From positions 1 to 64,000 of the forward strand of contig WHVA01000312.1 of NCBI GenBank assembly GCA_015179125.1: a DNA stretch of 64,000 bases, in the 5' to 3' direction. The first letter of the stretch is position 1. Every line of letters starts with the position of its first letter. The notes beneath the pieces are model-generated. The model made no database searches. It was given only the letters and a program-made list of their open reading frames with translations, and had not been told where the DNA came from. Origin of the DNA: Gautieria morchelliformis (lineage: Eukaryota > Basidiomycota > Agaricomycetes > Gomphales > Gomphaceae). The position numbers and the translations under genes were made by a program. Shown here piece after piece: positions 52,391-64,000 of the stretch.

Positions 52391-53699
52391 AGTACTACAT
52401 GAGTGTGTGGGGATGGGGTGCTATGGGTGGGTCATGCACGCTCTTGGCGCCCGCGACCATTCCTCAAGCGCCGGACCCTATGTCGCCCCACCCACAACCC
52501 CACGGCTCCCCAGATACTGCACTGTCGCCATAGTCCCGTATCCGGCGCATGTCGACGCACATGCTCGACGTTGGCATTGACGAGTGCACGAGATTACTAA
52601 TGCGGTTTTTGTGCTGCGGTCCGTTAGGGCTTCTGCGCTTCTTGCGCGCTTCTTCCGAGCTTCTTTCACCGCTTCACGCTTCTTCTGCTCATCGATGCTA
52701 ACCCCGCCTCCCAGCTAATGAAACACTCCAACATTCTGCACGACTTCGCGAACCACTACGCCTCCCGCTCCCTGCGCACGCCACCGCGATGTCGCGAGCT
52801 GCCGGCGGCCTTGCCAACCCCGCCCCGCGCCATCCGAGGGCGCAGAGATGGCGCACTGTGCGGAGCTCGTAATGCGTTTGGTGGTGCATTTCCGGAGGCT
52901 TTCCGGGGTGGTGGGGGTGGCGCTAGTGGCATGGATGGGATAGGTATCGCGGCGGGGGCGGGGGTAGAGGAGAGGGAGTTGACATTGGGAGGGGTGGGGT
53001 TCGGGGGCGGTGCGAGTGGTGGGAGAGGGATGGAAAGGGGAAGAGGGAGAAGGTGAGGGAGAAGGGGGGAAGAGGAATCACGACGATATGGACGTGTGCG
53101 AGCGGGACAGGGACAGGGACAGGGATAGGGAGGGTGGGGGTGAGCGGGGTGAGAAGGAACGGGGCCATGATAGAGGTGAGATTGGCTCGTCCAGGCACAA
53201 CCTATGCAGGCGAGGCATGTGGTTCATGAGGTCAAAATTGCAAGGAGCCCAATACCCTTTTATCTATCCGATTTGCCAGAATGCGAAAGAGCCAGGCAGT
53301 AAGAGTGAACTCTCTTTTGATAGTCCACTTCCGATGCGTACTGACGTCTTATATCTTTCATTTTTTTCTCAGTTCCCAATTATCCTTGACTCTCCCAAGT
53401 TTGTCCCCTTACCCCAATAGCCTATCCAATCGTTCTCATATCATTTTCTAGGTGCCGGTGCTCCACCTTTGTCTATCTCAATTCCCACAAGGACATGAAG
53501 CGCCTCATGCTTCCTCTCTGCGGCTGCAAGAACGTATGGTGCAAGGGCTGCCAACGATACGTCGAGCCTCGGAGCCAGGTACCCAGCATTCTTGCGACGG
53601 GTCACTGGAGCTAGACGACCTGATGAATTATGGGGTTGGCAATATTGGGGGATGTTTATAAGTGTCATATATATGTATATATAGCTTAGCTCATCTATA
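52391..53699. other. GC-rich stretch, open frames of doubtful meaning
   Basis: 52718-53060 on the plus strand opens MKHSNILHDFANHYASRSLR then an Arg/Gly-rich run, and 53085-53150 encodes an Arg-Asp repeat (RDRDRDRD). An acceptor-like CCTCCCAG precedes 52715. A Pro/Ser-containing open piece with GAGAPPLSISIP occurs at 53451. These may be pieces of a hypothetical gene, but nothing is recognised. Confidence 0.3.
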
Positions 53700-54260
53700 T
53701 TTCATAAAATATATCAAAATTGAGGCAGTTGCCAGCACCTGTAAGGCATGCTTAATCCTAGCCCCAAAGTTCTTACTCACAGTCTGCTGCTCCCCCAGGA
53801 AAAGGTGTATACCCCATTGTCTAAACATCAATAGTTACATATCTTTGTACTAATATATGCATATTATTTTAAACATACCTTCTAATCAGACCTCTCAACC
53901 ATATATAATAATATAGTACAGGTATTGTCCATGCTTGCTTCTATATTCTATGATTGTACATCTAACATGTTTCATATATACTTCTAACATGTACTCATAT
54001 GGTCCATACTTGCCTCTACATTCTATCATCATACATGTAACAAGCTTCATATATACTTTTAATATATAATCATCCAAATCCTATCTGAAATTGCTCTGTT
54101 ATCTCAATACACACCATGCTTTAGCACATACAACCATATTTTTAAAATATCAGAACATTCAAAAAAATTTAGGATATCCACAATATACAAGTTGCTCAAA
54201 ATGATGGACTATGAATTCAGTTAGGGGTGATATTTTAAAAGATATCTCATATATCCTAGA
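53700..54260. other. AT-rich island, no gene
   Basis: Strongly AT-rich with TATATA runs and three variants of CATATATAC-TTCTAACATGT...CATA words (53930-54070), which look like a decayed short tandem array. No coding or RNA gene is seen. Confidence 0.5.
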
Positions 54261-54276
54261 AGAATGTACATTGTTG

Positions 54277-55706
54277 TCAATGTGAACATCCTCCATTGCC
54301 CAGGTTGGTGTCGCGAATGGAAATAGCCTCGTATTGTCGTACGAGGCTTGAATGGAAGACCGGTGATATACGACAGCTTTTCAGCTCATCGGGGAGTTCA
54401 AGGGTCACCGTCGAGGCGTCATTATGTGCCTCGACCATGCGGTATGGTCCGATGTACCACAGAACTAGTTTTCTGGCTCTTCCTTTTGGTAGAGTCAGGT
54501 TTTGGGTTGAGAGGTAGATGCGGTCGTTGGCTGCGTACCCGTCGCTTGCCATATGTTTCTCAAGAAGTTCATATGAACATTTGTGTCACCCGATGCTCGA
54601 TGATTGCATCATGTGCCACCATCAGGTTCCATCTGGCCCGATGTGCGAACCAGGCTACCCCTTTAAACAGGGTGTCCACAGCTATGGGGAGGTCTATCCG
54701 CGGCATATAGCTGTGGGTCAGCTCAAAGGTTGCGAACCCTGTGGTTGCGCTGACGTTGCTGTTGAGGGCGACCTCAACCATTGGGCATTTCAACGCCCAA
54801 TCCTTCTGATCGTCCCTGACTACTGCGCGCAATATCTGTCCGATCGAGCGGTTTGTGCGGTCAGTCGCTCCATCCATTTGGGGATGAAAGGAAGTCGACA
54901 TGAGGAGCTTAGTCCCCATGAGTCGCTGTAGTTCACGCCAGAAGATAGATGTGAGTTCGAGTCTCTATCTGAGATGAGGGAGTCTGGGACTCCATGGAGC
55001 CGGACAATTTCTTTTAGAAACAGCCAGGCTACTCCCGTGGCTGACACGCTCGTCGTTGTTGGGACGAGGTGGACGTGCGACGTTAGTCGGTCGATGACTA
55101 CCATCAGGTAGTCACAGTCATTTCATTTGGGCAGGGGCCCCATGAAGTCGATGCCGATCCACTGCCACGGCCTATCCGGAATTGGTAGGCTGTGTAGTAA
55201 ACCCTTGGGCCGTTGTGGCCCGGTTTTTGTTATCTGGCACTTTGCGCACAATGTGCAGAATGCCTTGATGTGTTTTGAGCTGATTCTTTGTCCAGATCAG
55301 GCCGTCCCGGATACCGAATCTCGGGTGAGCGTCCGGATGCTCCATGATCTTTGAGAACATGGGGTCCTTATGGTATGCATCTCGCAAGACCTTGGCCAGG
55401 TATATGCCCTGTTCAATGCTCTGGCACAGAGGTGCGCCGTCGTTGCCTGCGGTGATGACTCGGACATCATCGTCATTGTCGTCGCATGATGTGATGCCAT
55501 TCGTGGGCTTTTGTGAGCCCTCATTTAATGCAGCGGATTCCAATATCCGCGCCTCTGTCTTCTCTGCGAGGCGGTTAGACCATCTCGTCACCGCTGTTCG
55601 CAGCTCGATATACAGGTCGGTGGGCAGTAGCTCACCTTCCGGGTCTAAGTGCGCATCTGCATTTATGAAGACGTGGTCCGGAGGACTTGTTAGCGACTCT
55701 GGGTAA
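54277..55706 (-). pseudogene. Ty3/gypsy integrase relic
   Basis: Broken minus-strand frames in pol order. Upstream: LIWTKNQLKTHQGILHIVRK and neighbouring RNase H/integrase linker (55591-55172). Catalytic core: VVIDRLTSHVHLVPTTTSVS, KEIVRLHGVPDSLISDRDSN and MSTSFHPQMDGATDRTNRSI (D-D-E region). C-terminal: NSNVSATTGFATFELTHSYM, GRARKLVLWYIGPYRMVEAH, then LPDELKSCRISPVFHSSLVR. At least three frame changes. No LTR was identified for it. Confidence 0.8.
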
Positions 55707-56185
55707 TGGCAGGGAAGGTTCAGTAGAGTTCTTAGAAAGCTAGAATCAAATTCACTCTCTCAGTGAATTTATTGTCACTGTTATATTAATACAATACCTA
55801 GAATCAAATTCACTACAAGATTTTCAGGCAACATGCTATGGAAATATAAAGAATGCTACTCGCCTCTCTCAGTAAATTTATTGTCACTGAGAGAGGAGCA
55901 CTATCCTGTCTCAGAAGGCATATACATGCACCCGGCCCTTTAGCGCCCAATAGCTCGCGTGTCGAAGTCATTTCAGACTCCGCTGGGTGCAGTCGCTTGC
56001 GAAAATAGAAATAACAAAATGAAATGGAGAGGTAGGGAGTGACTGGAAAATTTCGAAAATAATCAGAGAAATGGATGCATGGTACAAGAACAATGTGAGA
56101 AGAGATTGAAACACCACACAATAAATCGAATATATTATGCTTGATTTTGGTGCAGGAGCATAAATGCACCCAACACGCCCCCTCA
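55707..56185 (-). repeat. 3' LTR region of the decayed copia element, with hairpins
   Basis: In element sense a purine tract GAGGGGG (about 56180) is followed by TGTTGGGTGCATTTATGC, the expected LTR start. The far end contains CTCTCTCAGT...ACTGAGAGAG (stem of 10) and two copies of CTAGAATCAAATTCACT. The CA end was not fixed. Confidence 0.5.
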
Positions 56186-56188
56186 AGC

Positions 56189-59100
56189 TTAATATATTGC
56201 GATTCTCTCGTTGAGGATCTTCACTCTAGGACTAGGAAGTCCTTTAGTGAGAATATCTGCCAACATTTGTTCGGTTGGCAAATAAACGAGCTTGGCTTCT
56301 TGATTTTTGATTATATCTCGAAGGAAATATAATCTGATGTCGAAATGCTTGGTTCTTGTGTGTTGTTGAGTGCCATACGTGATGGCAATGGCTGATTGAT
56401 TGTCTGAATAAACTTGGATGGGTCTGTTCAGCGGTTGGAAGATTTCAGAGATAAAATGGCGCATCCAGAGAGCCTCTTTGCCCGCATGGGTCAGGGCGAC
56501 GAATTCGGCTTCAGTTGATGAGAGGGCTACTATCGATTGTTTCTGGCAACTCCATGAAACAGTGCCTCCATCAATCTGAAATAAGTATGCCGAATATGAA
56601 CGCCTATGACTCTGTGAACCCCAATCCGCATCTGAATACCCCATCAAGCCGTCTCGATTTCTTCCAAGTGTGAGTTTGTAATGCTTCGTGCCTTTCAAGT
56701 ATTTGAAGACACGTTTAACTGCATTCCAATGTGTGCCACCTGGATTTTCGAGGAATTGTGAGAGCAATGACACCGCAAATGCAATGTCAGGTCGAGTGGC
56801 TACAGCTGCCCACATCAGTGATCCTATGGCTTGCCTGTATGGAATCTTCGACATGGCTTTCTTGCCTCTCTCTGTAGAAGGACATTGGTCTTTAGATAAT
56901 TTAACGGCTGGATCAAGAGGCGTAGCATAAGTCTTCGCATCTTCGAGATTGAATTTCTTGATGATCTTCTCGATGTATGCGGGTTGTGAAATTGCAATGG
57001 TTTTCTTCTGCCAGTCTCTTTCGATTTTGAGGTTCAATAGCCAATGAATCTCGCCTAGATCTTTCATACTGAAGACCTGAGCAAGATCCCGTTTGACTTC
57101 GTCCAGGACTGACTGATTCTCAGCTGTGATGGTAAGGTCGTCCACAGCTGTTGCAATAATCACATGCCCCTTTCCGCCACGTCTATAAAATACAGCCCCA
57201 TCTGTGGCTGACGTAGTGAATCCTAACTTGTGGAATTCACCACTTAGACGTTTGTACCATTCCTTTCCAGATTGTTTGAGGCCATAGAGTGCTTTCTTCA
57301 AAGTAGCACTTCGTCCTGTCTCCGGACTCATATCCATACGGCTGCTTCATGTAAATAGGTTCAGGCAACGTAGCATTGAGGTATGCATAGTCCACGTCCA
57401 TTTGATGAATAGGTCAGTCATTCCTAGCAGCAATGGCGCATATGATCCGTAGGGAGGATAACCGAGCAACAGGTGAGTATGTTCATCATAGTCGACTCCA
57501 AACTTCTGTGTGAAGCCTTGGGCGACCATTCTCGATTTAGGCATTATTGGTTTCCCTTCTGGATTACGCTTCCAAAGGTAGACCCATTTTTACCAACAAT
57601 ATTGGCTCCAGGAGGTGGTTTGGCTCGTTCCCACACTCCCTTGTCGATTAGGGCTCGTACTCTTTGTCCATTGATTTCTTCCACATAGGATTATTCAGAG
57701 CTTCATCTGCATTGCTAGGTTCAATTTGACTCAAATCTGGCGCCTTGTTATTTTTTGACCGTCGGTTGGAAATGCACTGATGGCACACTCATAGCTACTG
57801 ATGCCATCAATCTCGGAGGATAATTCTTGGTCGAATAGATCTTCTTTTTGGTCCTCAACATCCTCATAAGCTAGCGTAGTCATATGTGTGCCAGCTTGCC
57901 TCTGAGTATGAGATCTTGTTACGGGACCTGATGGGGCCGGCTGCACTTGTTGTTGATGGATCCTTTCGCTTCTCCTTATCGGTTCAGCTTCTCTAGGTCT
58001 GTCATCAACTCCCTGAATAGGTTGCAGCTCTTCAAGATATTCCTCTGGTGCACTTTCATCAATTTCTTCGATCTTTGCCTCTTCGCTGACTAAGCGACCA
58101 GGCACAGGCACTGATGCCGGAATGGCCTTCTTCTCCTCTCTAGACGTAGGTAGCTTGGATTCCTCAATAGAAATGATTGGGACCTTTCCCTTCTTCATTT
58201 CTGAATCAAACACAACGTTCCGCTCGACAGAAACTTTGTGCGAGTCAGGCCAATAAATATAATGACCATGGCTCTGCACAGAAATTCCTATCCACCGAGC
58301 TCTCTTGGCACAAGCTGCCAATTTATCTCCCTGAGTGACTTTAACGTAGATTTCAGTTCCCCACGCGTGAATGTCTTTGAGATTCGGTTTCTCATGGTGA
58401 ATCATCTCGTAGGGCGTTTTATCCGGTAGAGCTCTTGTATGCGTCCTATTCCTAAGATAATTGGCATGCTGTATCGCATAGCCCCATAATATCTTAGGAA
58501 GGCCTGATTCTAACAGCATGGCACGAGTTCTCTCAGTGAGAGTTCGGTTCAGACGTTCCGCAACACCATTAGACTCTGGTGTGTCGTGTACCGTCAACTG
58601 ATGCTTCGTGCCTTGTTTGGCTAGATGCTGTTCGAATTCAGAGCTCATATACTCGCCCCCTTGATCAGAAACAAGTGCCTTGATGTGCACATTTCTCTGT
58701 CGAAGCATTAAAGCCTCGTAGAGCTTGTACTTTGAAAATGCTTCTGATTTGTTGGCCATGAGATAGATCACCGATTCTCTTGAGTAGTCATCGATAAAGG
58801 AGACATAATATGACTTCTTATTGATCGTGAGGTGTCTTGCAGGTCCCCAGACATCAGAATAAATTCTGTCACTGAATTTTGATGTTCGGTCTCTGGGTTC
58901 TCGAGGAAGAGGTTTGCGTGCAATCTTGGCCTGAATACACGCATCACAGACAATTCTATCGCCTGTGGAGCTCAGTTCAATGCCCAATATCATGCCATGA
59001 TTTAATAGATGTTGTAGGGACTTCTGTGAGATGTGCCCCATTTTCTGATGAATTTCCATGGCAGACAAACACATATGGGCTTGAGCACTTGGTGACTGGA

Positions 59101-60103
59101 GGTCTAGTCAATATAAACCATTGACCTTCGGTGCTTGCATCAATACCTTTCCAGCAGCGTTAGATATCGTGCATTTCTGGCCACCAAGTCGAATATCGTA
59201 GCCAGCATCATCGCACCGACCGATTGAGACGAGGGTAGCAGCAATTTTTGGAGCATAATATGTATCTTGCAACGTGACTTCTACTGTTTTATCTCCAACC
59301 TTATTGGATAATACGAGCAGTCCTGAACTGAAGGCATCAAAGGTGCCTTTGTTGGCTGCTCGGATAGTCCTCGGCTGTGAGAATGGACAGTAGTTCCTCA
59401 ATAAATCTTTGTGAGGAGTCATATGCGATGTCGTTCCGGTGTCGAGTATGACTATAACTCCTGAGGATGTGCTCAGATTGAAATTAGAGCACTCGTCGAA
59501 ATTGGTGAAGGCAAGATGCCCATCATCACTTTCCTCAGAAGAGGACACTTCTTCGGCAACATTCACTTTTGCTTTACCCTTCTTCTTCTTGCCTTTGGCT
59601 TTTTTCTTCTGACGTGGTCCTTGACCTTCTTTACCACCTCCTTTAGCCCAGCAATTTTCGATGGAATGTCCAGGCTTTTTGCAGTTGGTGCATACATGCG
59701 CCTTCTGCCCCTTTTGGTCCTTCTTAGTAGATGAACCAATAAACACCTGCTCTTCTTGCGGGAGTGTTTTCTTCCTGTCATACTGAGCCTTTAGTACCCT
59801 AATAATATTATCAGGGACTAATGGCATCCCGCATTCTTCAAGCGAAGTGGTAAGGGCATTCATGACTGCCTCATAGGATGGTGGAAGTGACGCAAGGATA
59901 ATGTCCATGAATTCTTCTTCAGAAACTCTGGATCCCATCTCATTAAGACGAGCATATAGGTCTTGGGCCTTGTCCAAATGATCTCTCAAGTCTCCATCCT
60001 CAGGACATCTCATACTGCAGAGTTGTCTCTGCAGGCTGGTGAGGACCATCTTGGGCTTTTTGGTCATTTCATTGACCAGTGCATCTGTTTTGGAACCCTT
60101 CAA
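56189..60103 (-). pseudogene. Second Ty1/copia element, coding region with stops and frameshifts
   Basis: Order on the minus strand. Gag 60103-59500 lacks its N-terminus and has the knuckle CTNCKKPGHSIENC. Protease VILDTGTTSHMTPHKDLL. A TGA at 59108-59110, where the frame continues LDLQSPSAQAH on its far side (expected GLYWLD, so TGG to TGA). Integrase (59074-57731: HQKMGHISQKSLQHLL, CDACIQAK, VSDQGGEYMSSEFEQHL, SNGVAERLNRTL). Frame changes at 57347-57710, then reverse transcriptase/RNase H (57337-56189: LKKALYGLKQSGKEWYKRL, TAVDDLTITAENQ, GYSDADWGSQSHRRSYSAYL, ALSSTEAEFVAL, ADILTKGLPSPRV). It differs in family from the intact copy at 24.4-28.9 kb. Confidence 0.85.
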
Positions 60104-60804
60104 GACTTTGGTGTTATTGCTAACACTTCAATCTATCAGAACGTGTTGTTTACGAGACTCAAAGAATATTAAACAATGCTGCAGCACAACTCCGGAACTA
60201 ATTTAATATTTGTACCTTGGTTGCGATCCACGTAAGAACTAGTCCAAGTTAATACGGATGGAAGGCAATGCGTTTCTTAGCAGCACTGAACAATAAACTA
60301 AAAGACTGTAGGTTCAAGGACACTATCGGGGTCCAAGCGTATTCCAAAATATAAAGGAATGTACTTAGCAGGCGAGTTTATAAATGGACTGCCCTGATAA
60401 TCGACCAGCGCACAGCAATAAAACGAGGGACGAGTTTTGTGAACAAAGCGACTTGTGAAAGTCTCTAATCAGGAAAATCAACTGACTAGATCGTCTCAGG
60501 TATTGGAGTGCGAATGGCAAGACTTTCAATTGACAGACTCACTCTGTAGAATTACACCCGGAGGATTAGTCCAAGTGGCTAAGCAGTAAAGTAACTACTT
60601 AACAAGGAATTAGACACTAAAGTAAGTGAATAACCCTAGCTGGGATTAGCAGCTTAGTAAGATGCAAGTCACATGAGGTCACGTGTAGGATAGAAGATGG
60701 GTAGATTGGCTGATGAAAGGCAGGCAAAAAGGGCCTCCTTTTATATCGTATTGTACAGGCGCTTAACTAAGCGGTAGGACCTTCTATCTATTAATGGAAT
60801 GGGG
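60104..60804. other. Probable leader of the decayed copia, no gene
   Basis: AT-rich sequence upstream (element sense) of gag. The expected 5' LTR could not be matched to 55707-56185 by eye. Confidence 0.35.
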
Positions 60805-61033
60805 GAATGAGTCACGAAGAAGCTCTCGGAATGTGTGGGAAGGTTGCATCTGACTCATAATGACTCACAGTGACTTGAAATGACTCCTACTGGTGACTCC
60901 ACTAGGTTTTCCACCAATCAGGGCTTGATTTGTCAGGAATGAGTCATTAATTGGACTCATGTGATTTATGACAGCCTGGGTGAGTCATGGGCATGTGACT
61001 CACCAAGGTGTGCATGAGTCAGTTGAGTCATTG
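60805..61033. promoter_or_regulatory. Cluster of eight TGACTCA/TGAGTCA sites
   Basis: Eight complete TGA(C/G)TCA heptamers, plus several near-matches (TGACTCC, GGACTCA), lie in about 226 bp. This is the Gcn4/AP-1 type bZIP site. Such density is far above chance. It lies upstream of the decayed copia gag and may be its enhancer or another element's LTR. Binding is inferred. Confidence 0.6.
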
Positions 61034-61659
61034 AGGCTGTACAAGCAAATGACTAGGCTTTTCAAACTCAGAGGCTGAGTCTGAAGGAGCCACCTGACCG
61101 GATTTGTGGGTGACCGCAGGTGCACAAGCCGCGAGCGTCCGGTCGGAGTTTGAAATCAGAAGTCCGAAACAGAGTTGTGGGGACATGTGTATCCACAACT
61201 CTGCTGCACAGAAATAAGTGAGTTTGAGTGAAGACAGCCTCGGAAAAATAGGCAAAATTCATAGATAATTAGAGGGATGTTTGAATAGGCCTTATGAGGA
61301 CAGTAGACATTTTTTATGGGCGATAATTGGTTGTTTTTAAAGGCCTTTGATGCAGACTACAAATTTACAATAAAGAGACATTTGAGAGCTGGTTGAACAG
61401 CGGTTCCCATACAGTGGATGGCATGAGAGGAATGGATGGGACAACATGGACATACCATGCAAGGACAATGTCAGGGTTTGGCCATGTCCATGTCTATGTC
61501 TGTGTCATGCTAACTGTGGAGGTGAGCATGTTTGTCTTAGGTGTAAGTGGTGCATGAGAAAACCTCTATTCCCGAAGAATTATCAGTATCTGGTTGATAA
61601 ACATTTCCAAAAATTTGATGTATAAATTACAAACACAGTCAAATTCGAAGTGTCATGGC
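61034..61659. other. No gene seen
   Basis: Short frames only, followed by the LINE poly(A) end. Confidence 0.4.
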
Positions 61660-61680
61660 TTTTTTTTTTTTTTTTTTTTT
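61660..61680 (-). other. LINE poly(A) tail
   Basis: A run of 21 T on the plus strand, i.e. 21 A at the end of the minus-strand LINE. It marks the retrotransposition 3' end. Confidence 0.8.
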
Positions 61681-64000
61681 CATCCAATTTAACGTCTTTT
61701 GGGGCCATACCCTATGTAAGACGAAGTATACAAGTTCCTTCTTGTGACCGTTCCTTCCCTCCTTTCGCCCTCTTTCTCTGCTTGAACTCTTTGGGCGTAG
61801 CCCTGAGTGTGTCTTTTTAGATTAAGATATCAATTAGCACCTTTTAACAAGTGAAATCTATTGCTCAGTGGTTGAAACCACTGTGTTCGCCTCTCTTTTA
61901 TGTGCTGACTAAGCCCTTCGAGGCGCGTCCAGCACTGATGAATGAGGGTCACGTGACCGTGTCGACGGAAGAATGGTGTCGATCCAAGGGATAATCAAAT
62001 CAAAAGCGTTCGCTTTTAAGGTAGTATAGAGTAAACAGTGATAGTGGACTCTCAATGAAGATTTGGAATAAACTATCAAGATCTGAGCTCTGTAGCTATC
62101 AAACAAGACTACAGCAATTTCAGGAGGCAGAATAATCGATTCTGGATAATTTCGTTCATACATTTGTACTAGCTATTTATACTATATTGATAGTAACTAC
62201 TAGTGTTCAAGATATTGGATGGATGGGTCGAAAAACTACTTTGTAACTAAGGGGTGACTAATTTATAGTCATAAAGTCATGGGGTGATGGGGATGGTGTC
62301 AGGATTGTCTGGGCCTTGGAATAGAGATCTGTACCTAGTATACAAAGCCCCTGTCCACATGTTGTTAGGATAGTAATCAGTCAGACGTGTCATGGGATTC
62401 AAATAGAAAATGGATTTGATTTTACCCTGCCCAGCATATATGCTGGGCTTGGAGATGGGGCCACTGTTTCTGTGCCCTTCTTGTGGGGCAGCTGGTTGAG
62501 TATGTATGCTGCAGATGACTTTCTCAGGTTGCTCCACAACACCCTGTACCCCTGTGCAGTCTATTATTCTCTGCGGCGTTTGGTGCCCGCACCCCTCGGT
62601 GCCTATGGCCTGGCGCCTGTCGACGTCATGGCCAATGCCATCACTCGATAGGCGCGCCGTCCCTGATCGACCACACGTGGTCGACGCTCGAACTCCTGTA
62701 TATCACTCGATCTATGAGTAATATAGCATGACATAAATTTCGTGTGATCGTCGCCTGTGCCGATGTCTATCATGAATATAATTTCTGTTTCTTTTGATTT
62801 TTCTTTTGATTTTCTTTTCTTTCTTTATTAGTTTCCTTTTATATATAAATGATTTGAAACGAAATAATTGTGTTTGTCACAACATGTCTGTGCCTATGTG
62901 GGCGGGGTGTATGGTTCGCGTCTCGTGCCTAGTGTCTCTGTTCTTCTATCTTTTGCCTGTTCTCGCTTTTCCTGGCAGCATCGAGATGTCTCCGTATTGC
63001 TCTTTGAATCGCTTGGTGTCGTGTATGTACCTGAATAGATGTTCCATCACCTTGTGTCCTCCCATAACCTCTTGACCGACTTGGCCCCTCTCTTTAGTTT
63101 TCTCTCCAGCCTCCCTCTCTGCTCTTTGTAGGCTGGGCAGCAGAATAAGAAGTGGTGGACCGTCTCTGGAGCACTCTTGCATGCTGAGCATAGGGGCGAT
63201 GCTGTCTTTCCTATCTTGTGCAAGTGTTTGTTCAGCGCAATATGCTCCGTTCTCAGTTGTACCAGCAGACTCGCTTGTTTGCGCAGCATATTTCCTGTGA
63301 CCTTCGAGAACGCTGCCGACGGCATTGTGGGCTCAATCTTGTGCGCATAAACTGCTCTGGGAGACTTAGCAAATTTTTCCCCCGCTTCCCGCTTTAGCTT
63401 CGCATTGTGCCTTTGGACCTCTGCCGCTCTGCTCACTGGTAGTTTCCCCCGACACTCGATCGGTATGTACCCCGCGCCGCTATTCTGTCCTTCCGCCGCT
63501 CTTTTCGCCTCCTCGTCAGCTCTCTCGTTCCCTTCCACCCCTTCGTGCCCTGGCACCCATCTCAGAAGTACTTCGGCTCCTGTTTGTTGCTCTACGACTC
63601 CCTGTATCTGTCTGTGTAGAGTGTTTACCATGTATTGTCCAGGTATGGCTCATTCTTTTCGAGTGGCTTGAATGGCGGCCTGGCTGTCCATCGCTATTGT
63701 GTACCTCCCGCCCCTCTCGGCTTTCAACATCCTCGCTCCCATCGCCGCTGCTGCCATCTCCGCCTTGAACACAGTGTGCTCGCTTTCTGGGCCCAGGTGT
63801 AGCCTCGCCCTCTTCCTCTCTCTCCCGTTCTTGAATAGTACTGCCGCTGCCCCCACACCCCCGTTGATGCTCGACCCATCCGTGTACACCGTGATCTCTG
63901 CCTCGTGCTTGCTCATTTCGTTCTTCACTTGTTCTTTGTTTGGTGGGATCCTCACGTTGAAGGCCGGTGTCCATTTCGGTCCAAATACCACCGTTTGTAT
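61660..64000 (-). mobile_element. LINE 3' half with poly(A) tail, running off the right edge
   Basis: The minus strand encodes the C-terminal RNase H (ITVYTDGSSINGGVGAAAVL, HTVFKAEMAAAAMGARML, YTIAMDSQAAIQA, then VLLRWVPGHEGVEGNERADE) and the terminal Cys/His motif CSACKSAPETVHHFLFCCPA. A TGA at 63650-63652 (RKE*AIPGQY; a former CGA is likely) and a frameshift near 63060 (KRLWED / HKVMEHLFRYIH) disable it. The coding end is at about 62946. A long 3' region follows and ends in 21 A residues (T-run 61660-61680 on the plus strand). The 3' region is repeated, inverted, at 39058-40110. Confidence 0.85.

Noticed and set aside
51640-52533. 297-codon open frame on the plus strand
   Set aside because: It runs across repeat blocks C and inverted A, is mirrored by open frames on the other strand, and is low in complexity (Pro/Thr/His).
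53085-53150. Arg-Asp repeat protein (RDRDRD)
   Set aside because: A GGGACA microsatellite in GC-rich sequence. No flanking RS-domain or RNA-binding motif.

Overview
The window reads as a transposon-rich accessory stretch of a basidiomycete (Agaricomycete) nuclear genome. The evidence is short GT-AG introns of about 45-72 bp, a clampless-1 (Clp1) type protein, fungal purine, unfolded-protein-response and GPI-anchor genes, and Ty3/gypsy, Ty1/copia, LINE and hAT-like elements. The species cannot be proved from sequence alone; a Rhizoctonia/Ceratobasidium-like fungus is my best guess.

Layout. 1-5 kb: Ty3 gag running off the left edge, a CpG-decayed second gag copy, paired hairpins, and a small coiled-coil gene fragment. 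6-11 kb: a TAF1-like relic, then an inverted duplication of a convergent gene pair (glutamine synthetase and a HAD phosphatase), with shattered fold-back fragments of the synthetase between the arms. 12.2-24 kb: the main island of single-copy genes, namely purine nucleoside phosphorylase, GAR transformylase, the IRE1 kinase/RNase, a BTB protein, GWT1 and Clp1. 24.4-28.9 kb: an intact copia element with apparently identical LTRs and a 5-bp target duplication, inserted upstream of clp1. 29-41 kb: a lipase relic, a truncated LINE, Ty3 gag-protease and shuffled repeats. 41.8-44.1 kb: an intact seven-exon gene for a Cys/His-rich protein with duplicated exons. 44-53 kb: inverted duplications, a WD40 relic, a non-autonomous hAT-like element carrying an intron-containing piece of a Tup1-like gene, a second TAF1-like relic, and a segmental duplication holding a solo LTR. 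54-64 kb: Ty3 integrase, a decayed copia, and a LINE with a poly(A) tail.

Gene logic. PNP and GAR transformylase are adjacent and co-oriented and both act in purine metabolism. IRE1 and GWT1 both act at the endoplasmic reticulum. A BTB gene and GWT1 share a 109-bp divergent promoter. Clp1 belongs to the mushroom sexual-development programme. Almost everything else is mobile-element sequence or decayed duplicates. Several retroelement frames are broken by TGA codons best explained as CGA to TGA, and paired copies of the same sequence differ by CpG to TpG/CpA, which suggests methylation-linked or RIP-like decay. Intact genes were checked by hand: the spliced lengths of PNP (309 aa), GAR transformylase (232), BTB (323), GWT1 (529), Clp1 (317) and the Cys/His-rich protein (654) are all in frame. 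IRE1 and glutamine synthetase carry single-base or nonsense lesions.
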